Source: a bacterium (GTDB lineage Bacteria > Electryoneota > Electryoneia > Electryoneales > Electryoneaceae). From it: 8,715 bases of DNA. Below are positions 5,570 to 8,715 of the stretch, piece after piece. Position 1 is the stretch's first letter, and each line of letters starts with the position of its first letter. The notes beneath the pieces were generated by a model, which made no database searches, was not told where the DNA came from, and saw nothing but the letters and a program-made list of their open reading frames with translations. The stretch is taken from NCBI GenBank assembly GCA_014729955.1, contig WJJA01000075.1, forward strand, positions 1-8,715. Direction: 5' to 3'. The translations under genes were made by a program, and so were the position numbers.

Positions 5570-7029
5570 CAGTTCGTTTCTCCCGTCGATGATACCAGTT
5601 CGTCAAACAATTGGTCCAATAATATGGGATCGGCGCGGCCGGCTGTTGCCCGCATCGCCTGCCCGATGAAGAAGCCGCGCAACCCGGTTTTTCCGTCACG
5701 GTACGCTTTTGCCTTGTCAGGATGGGAAAGCAGCACATCCTGCAGAGTGCTTCGCAAAACGGATGCATCGCGAATCTGTCGCAGACCGAGTCGTTCCACG
5801 ACGGTCTCGGGAGGCTCCCGCTTTTCCACCATCATGTCAAACACTGTTTGTGCCGCGCTGCGGCTGATGGAACGGTCGGCGACGAGCTGCAACAGGCGAC
5901 CCAGTTGTGCCGGCTCGACCGGATGTTCGTCCCATGCACCAGGGTGTTCCTTTTTCACGGCAGCCGCTTCGCCGGTGATCCAGGCGACGATGTCCTGCAC
6001 CGGAACGTGTGGGCAGGCGGCTCGGCAGGTCTGTTCGAAGTAGTGTGCCAGGTCTTTATCCGCTGCCAGCCGGTCCGCCTGTTCTTCTGCGATTCCGAAC
6101 TCGTAATAATAACGTCGCGCGCGCATGTGGGGCAATTCCGGCAGCGCTGCCGTGATCTGCTCTATATGCGACTCGTCGACAACCAGGGTTCCAAGGTCGG
6201 GTTCGGTCATGTACCGGTAATCGTGCAGCAGCTCTTTGCTGCGCAGCAGGAGGGTCTGCAGGGACGATTCATCCCAGGAGCGTGTCTCCTGTTCGACGAT
6301 TCCACCGGTTTCGAGCAGGGCAGCCTGACGTTCCCACTCGTATTGCAGGGCCCGCCTGACATTTCGCATGCTGTTGAGGTTCTTCAACTCCGTGCGCGTG
6401 CCGAATCGCGGGGAACCTGCACGGCGGAGCGACAGGTTGGCATCGCATCGCAGGTTGCCTTTTTCCATATCGCCGTCGCAGATATCGAGGGCACGCACCA
6501 GTCGTCGCAACTGCAGCAGGAACCGTTCCGCCTCGATGGGATGCCTGAGGTCCGGAGCGGTAACAACCTCAAGCAGAGGCGCACCGCATCGGTTGTAGTC
6601 CACCAGGGTTTCGTTTTCCGTATGCCTGCTTTTTCCGGCATCTTCCTCCAGGTGTACCCTCTGAATCCCGATCAGGCGCTGTTGATGAAGATCCAGCGGC
6701 AGCCAACCTTTTGTGCAGAGCGGAGTATCATGCTGGGTCATCTGGTAGCCTTTCGGCAGGTCGGGGTAGTGGTAGTGTTTGCGTGCAAACCGAGTCCGTG
6801 TATGGATGGTTGCGCCGAGGGCCGTGCCGAGACGGATCGCCGCGTCGACCATCGCCTCGTTCAGCACAGGCAACGCGCCGGGATACCCCAGGCAGACCGG
6901 GCAGACATGGGTGTTGGGTTCATCACCGTAGGAGTTCCGGCATCGGCAGAATGCTTTCGACCGTGTGTTCAGCTGCAGATGCACTTCCAGCCCGATCACG
7001 GGTTCCCAGCGGTCATATTCGAGGGTCAT
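5569..7029 (-). CDS. gatB: Asp-tRNA(Asn)/Glu-tRNA(Gln) amidotransferase subunit B
   Basis: GatB is the kinase-like, tRNA-binding subunit of GatCAB. It activates the mischarged Glu-tRNA(Gln) or Asp-tRNA(Asn) with ATP and receives ammonia from GatA, in the cytoplasm. 486 residues, normal for the family. Visible signatures: 'WEPVIGLEVHLQL' at 8-20; four cysteines C28, C30, C43 and C46 in the zinc-site layout ('CPVCLGYPG'); 'YPDLPKGYQ' at 88-96; 'HLEEDAGK' at 126-133; DYNR 144-147 followed by 'GAPLLE'; then 'CDANLSLR', 'ELKNLNSMRNV' and 'DYRYMTEPDL'. The GatB/YqeY C-terminal helical domain completes it. ATG overlaps the gatA stop by 4 nt (ATGA), with GGGAGGT (7041-7035) 5 nt upstream inside gatA. 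All key motifs are present with no frameshift. Whether it serves Gln, Asn or both cannot be read from the sequence. Confidence 0.98.
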   Translation of the reverse strand: MTLEYDRWEPVIGLEVHLQLNTRSKAFCRCRNSYGDEPNTHVCPVCLGYPGALPVLNEAMVDAAIRLGTALGATIHTRTRFARKHYHYPDLPKGYQMTQHDTPLCTKGWLPLDLHQQRLIGIQRVHLEEDAGKSRHTENETLVDYNRCGAPLLEVVTAPDLRHPIEAERFLLQLRRLVRALDICDGDMEKGNLRCDANLSLRRAGSPRFGTRTELKNLNSMRNVRRALQYEWERQAALLETGGIVEQETRSWDESSLQTLLLRSKELLHDYRYMTEPDLGTLVVDESHIEQITAALPELPHMRARRYYYEFGIAEEQADRLAADKDLAHYFEQTCRAACPHVPVQDIVAWITGEAAAVKKEHPGAWDEHPVEPAQLGRLLQLVADRSISRSAAQTVFDMMVEKREPPETVVERLGLRQIRDASVLRSTLQDVLLSHPDKAKAYRDGKTGLRGFFIGQAMRATAGRADPILLDQLFDELVSSTGETN

Positions 7030-8363
7030 CGCGCACCTCCCATCGCCTCGAGCACCGCGGCGATCCGAAGCAGGCGCGGTTCCTGCATGGCAGGTCCGAG
7101 CAACTGGACACCGACCGGGAGACCCTCTGACGGCATGGGCACATGCAGGGCCGGCAACCCGGCAAGGTTGGCATGCACGGTATAGCGGTCCCAGCGGTAC
7201 ATTTCAAGTGGGTCATGTATGGATCCGAGGCGGAATGCCGGTCCGGGAGTCGTGGGCATCAGCAGGGCATCGATTTGCGAGAAGAGGCGATCGTAAAACG
7301 CACGCAGGCGGTCGCGTGCCTGCAGGGCGGCGTTGTAGATACGGGAACCGTATCCTTCACGCAGCACAAACGCCCCGGTCAGGATGCGACGTTTGACTTC
7401 CGCGCCGAACCCGTCACGGCGAGTTTCAGCCAGACTCTCCCACCAGGATGCGCCGCCGATACGCCGCCCGTAACGGCCTCCGTCGAACCGTGCCAGGTTG
7501 CTGAAGGCTTCGGCTGCGGACAGGATGGTGTAAATCGGAAGGATCTCGTCGGTGGACGGCAGTTCAACGTCGATGACGGAGGCGCCGGCATCACGAAGGT
7601 GATCAACCGAGTTTTCGAGGGCACGGCGTGCAATGGGATCGGTCAATCCTTCGGCATAGGAAGCAGCGTACCCGATGCGATTGGATGGGATGGACGGATT
7701 GTCGCCCGGATCCCAGGGTGTGCCTGGCGTATCGGAAGCGGTGGTTGCATCGTATGGATCAGTCCCGGCCATGGTCCGGCCGATTTCCGCAGCCGTTCTG
7801 ACATCGCGCGCGAGCACTCCGATCTGGTCGAGGGAGGATGCAAAGGCGGTCAGACCGTAACGTGAGACGCGCCCGTAGCTCGGTTTGAAGCCGACCAGTC
7901 CGCAGAAGGCAGCGGGTTGGCGCACGGACCCGCCGGTGTCCGATCCCAGGGCGGCGTCACACAAACCCGCCGCGACCGCCGCCGCCGAACCTCCGGACGA
8001 TCCGCCCGGGACAAAGGCAGGGTCATGGGGGTTTCGCACCGGACCGTACGCGGAATACTCGTTGGACGATCCCATCGCGAACTCGTCCAGGTTGGTCTTG
8101 CCGATGACGATCATCCCGGCGTTCTGCAGCCGTTGGACTGCAGTGGCGCTGTAGGGTGATAGGAAACCGTCGAGCAGTTTCGAAGCGCAGCTGAGGGGCA
8201 TGCCTGACACGGCAATGTTATCCTTCACCGCCAAGGTGTTCCCGGTCAATGGAGTTGAGGAATCCGACGACGGTCGGTCGGTCGCTGTTTCCGTCGGCAC
8301 GCGATACAGGAAGGCGTTCCACTCGTCCAACGGTGCATGGGTCGTCACGGGGGCTGCGCTCAT
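7026..8363 (-). CDS. gatA: Asp-tRNA(Asn)/Glu-tRNA(Gln) amidotransferase subunit A
   Basis: GatA is the amidase-signature glutaminase that releases ammonia from glutamine and channels it to GatB. With start 8363 it has 445 residues. The Ser-cisSer-Lys triad is intact: K47 in 'LAVKDN', S122 in 'PGGSSGGSAAAVAAG' and S146 in 'GSDTGGSVRQPA'. The spacings of 75 and 24 equal those I recall for Staphylococcus aureus GatA (K79/S154/S178). 'IGKTNLDEFAMGSSNE' and 'GFKPSYGRVSRYG' are also typical. The frame is open to a Met at 8426, but that lacks a ribosome-binding site and lies upstream of a plausible promoter start; ATG 8363 has AGGGAA just upstream. The N-terminus is somewhat shorter than many homologues. 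It is the first gene of the operon and overlaps gatB by 4 nt. No gatC is visible in the window. Confidence 0.97.
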   Translation of the reverse strand: MSAAPVTTHAPLDEWNAFLYRVPTETATDRPSSDSSTPLTGNTLAVKDNIAVSGMPLSCASKLLDGFLSPYSATAVQRLQNAGMIVIGKTNLDEFAMGSSNEYSAYGPVRNPHDPAFVPGGSSGGSAAAVAAGLCDAALGSDTGGSVRQPAAFCGLVGFKPSYGRVSRYGLTAFASSLDQIGVLARDVRTAAEIGRTMAGTDPYDATTASDTPGTPWDPGDNPSIPSNRIGYAASYAEGLTDPIARRALENSVDHLRDAGASVIDVELPSTDEILPIYTILSAAEAFSNLARFDGGRYGRRIGGASWWESLAETRRDGFGAEVKRRILTGAFVLREGYGSRIYNAALQARDRLRAFYDRLFSQIDALLMPTTPGPAFRLGSIHDPLEMYRWDRYTVHANLAGLPALHVPMPSEGLPVGVQLLGPAMQEPRLLRIAAVLEAMGGAR

Positions 8364-8367
8364 GCCG

Positions 8368-8373
8368 TTCCCT
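8368..8373 (-). promoter_or_regulatory. Ribosome-binding site supporting gatA start at 8363
   Basis: AGGGAA on the minus strand, 4 nt before ATG 8363. It is of moderate strength and is better than anything before the longer start at 8426. Confidence 0.5.
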
Positions 8374-8410
8374 GTTTGCAAGGTCCTGTGTATCGAGAGG
8401 TACGGTTCAA

Positions 8411-8439
8411 AGAATACAAGCCGCATTGCAGAGGTGCAA
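8411..8439 (-). promoter_or_regulatory. Candidate promoter of the gatA-gatB-lipoprotein operon
   Basis: On the minus strand TTGCAC (8439-8434), a 17-nt spacer, then TATTCT (8416-8411) gives sigma-70-like boxes at ideal spacing (three and four matches of six). Transcription would begin near 8404, leaving a ~40-nt leader before ATG 8363. The same stretch also loosely resembles the Bacteroidota TTG...TA-TTTG arrangement. Confidence 0.4.
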
Positions 8440-8473
8440 GGGGATGCAGGGATCCCGGATGGAGGGAATCGGG

Positions 8474-8506
8474 GTTTCGGAGTGCCTCGAAACGAATGTC
8501 CGTTTC
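8474..8506. promoter_or_regulatory. Three alternating half-sites upstream of the gatA promoter
   Basis: GTTTCG (8474-8479), CGAAAC (8488-8493) and CGTTTC (8501-8506) on the plus strand. The first and second form a 6-8-6 inverted repeat. GAAACG (8489-8494) with the third forms a 6-6-6 inverted repeat. The middle arm is shared, so the two pairings exclude each other. They lie 35-70 bp upstream of the candidate -35 box, where an upstream regulator could bind. The function is inferred from position only. Confidence 0.3.
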
Positions 8507-8531
8507 ACGGCAAATGAAAGACCGCTCTCGC

Positions 8532-8667
8532 TAACCCGAATATTTCACGATTTCAAACTGTGTCAGATGTGAGTCGCGAAGGATGAAGCTGTATGGCAAT
8601 ACCGCGAATCCTTCGCAACAAAGCAGATGACGCAGTTGGGACCGCCCGAAGGGGGAATGAATAGATG
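8532..8667 (+). repeat. Second copy of the MITE-like repeat (left part; right end outside the window)
   Basis: Begins with the same 19-bp terminal sequence as 4589-4607, without mismatch, and matches 4589-4723 in the same orientation with about a dozen differences including one 1-base indel (hand count). A 58-nt core (8575-8632) is identical. After ~8667 the two copies diverge. If this copy were as long as the first, its inverted right end would fall near 8790, past the window. The remaining bases to 8715 hold no feature I recognise. Confidence 0.75.
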
Positions 8668-8715
8668 AGATTGGCCTGGACACAATCTGTGTCAGAGAAA
8701 ATCTGTATAGCGTGA

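Noticed and set aside
5722..7185. 487-codon open frame on the plus strand, antisense to gatB
   Set aside because: It lies almost wholly within the intact, motif-complete gatB on the other strand. Its translation has no recognisable domain, and long antisense frames are common in GC-rich genes.
8364..8426. 21-residue N-terminal extension of GatA
   Set aside because: No ribosome-binding site, not like the GatA N-terminus, and it lies partly upstream of the likely transcription start.

Overview
The window is GC-rich bacterial DNA with every recognisable gene on the minus strand. One secreted protein ends in a 'YPNPFNP...YDILGRQV...AGxH' tail, the kind of C-terminal sorting domain found in Bacteroidota and related FCB-group lineages. 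With the GC-rich coding this suggests a Rhodothermia/Balneolia-like or neighbouring FCB bacterium. That is inference, and the genus cannot be fixed from the window.

Layout by coordinate. (1) 1-1710: the 5' part of a group II intron on the minus strand. It begins GTGTG at 1710, carries about 400 nt of ribozyme RNA, and encodes a reverse transcriptase/maturase from 1305 that runs off the left edge. The intron sits directly after the T-tract of a Rho-independent terminator, the habit of group IIC introns. (2) 1798-3249: a secreted 483-residue protein with one CxxCH motif, a probable choice-of-anchor V domain, two Ig/FN3-like domains and a T9SS-type tail; its terminator is the intron's insertion site. 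(3) 3573-4073: a small secreted protein of unknown function with its own terminator and a dyad in its leader. (4) 4132-4894: a gene-free stretch holding an AT-rich island, a cluster of GC-rich palindromes with a 22-bp direct repeat, and a 259-bp MITE-like element with 19-bp terminal inverted repeats. (5) 8363-4895: a tightly overlapped operon, gatA - gatB - lipoprotein. (6) 8532-8715: a second, partial copy of the MITE-like repeat in the same orientation, so the operon is bracketed by direct repeats about 3.9 kb apart.

GatA and GatB are two subunits of the amidotransferase that makes Gln-tRNA(Gln) and/or Asn-tRNA(Asn) by transamidation; GatC is not in the window. The lipoprotein gene is translationally coupled to gatB but has no recognised function. 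The two secreted proteins appear to be separate transcription units.

The most notable signals are the structured repeat pair around the gat operon, the exact intron/terminator junction, and the orphan lipoprotein and small secreted protein. I found no tRNA or rRNA gene, CRISPR array or defence system.
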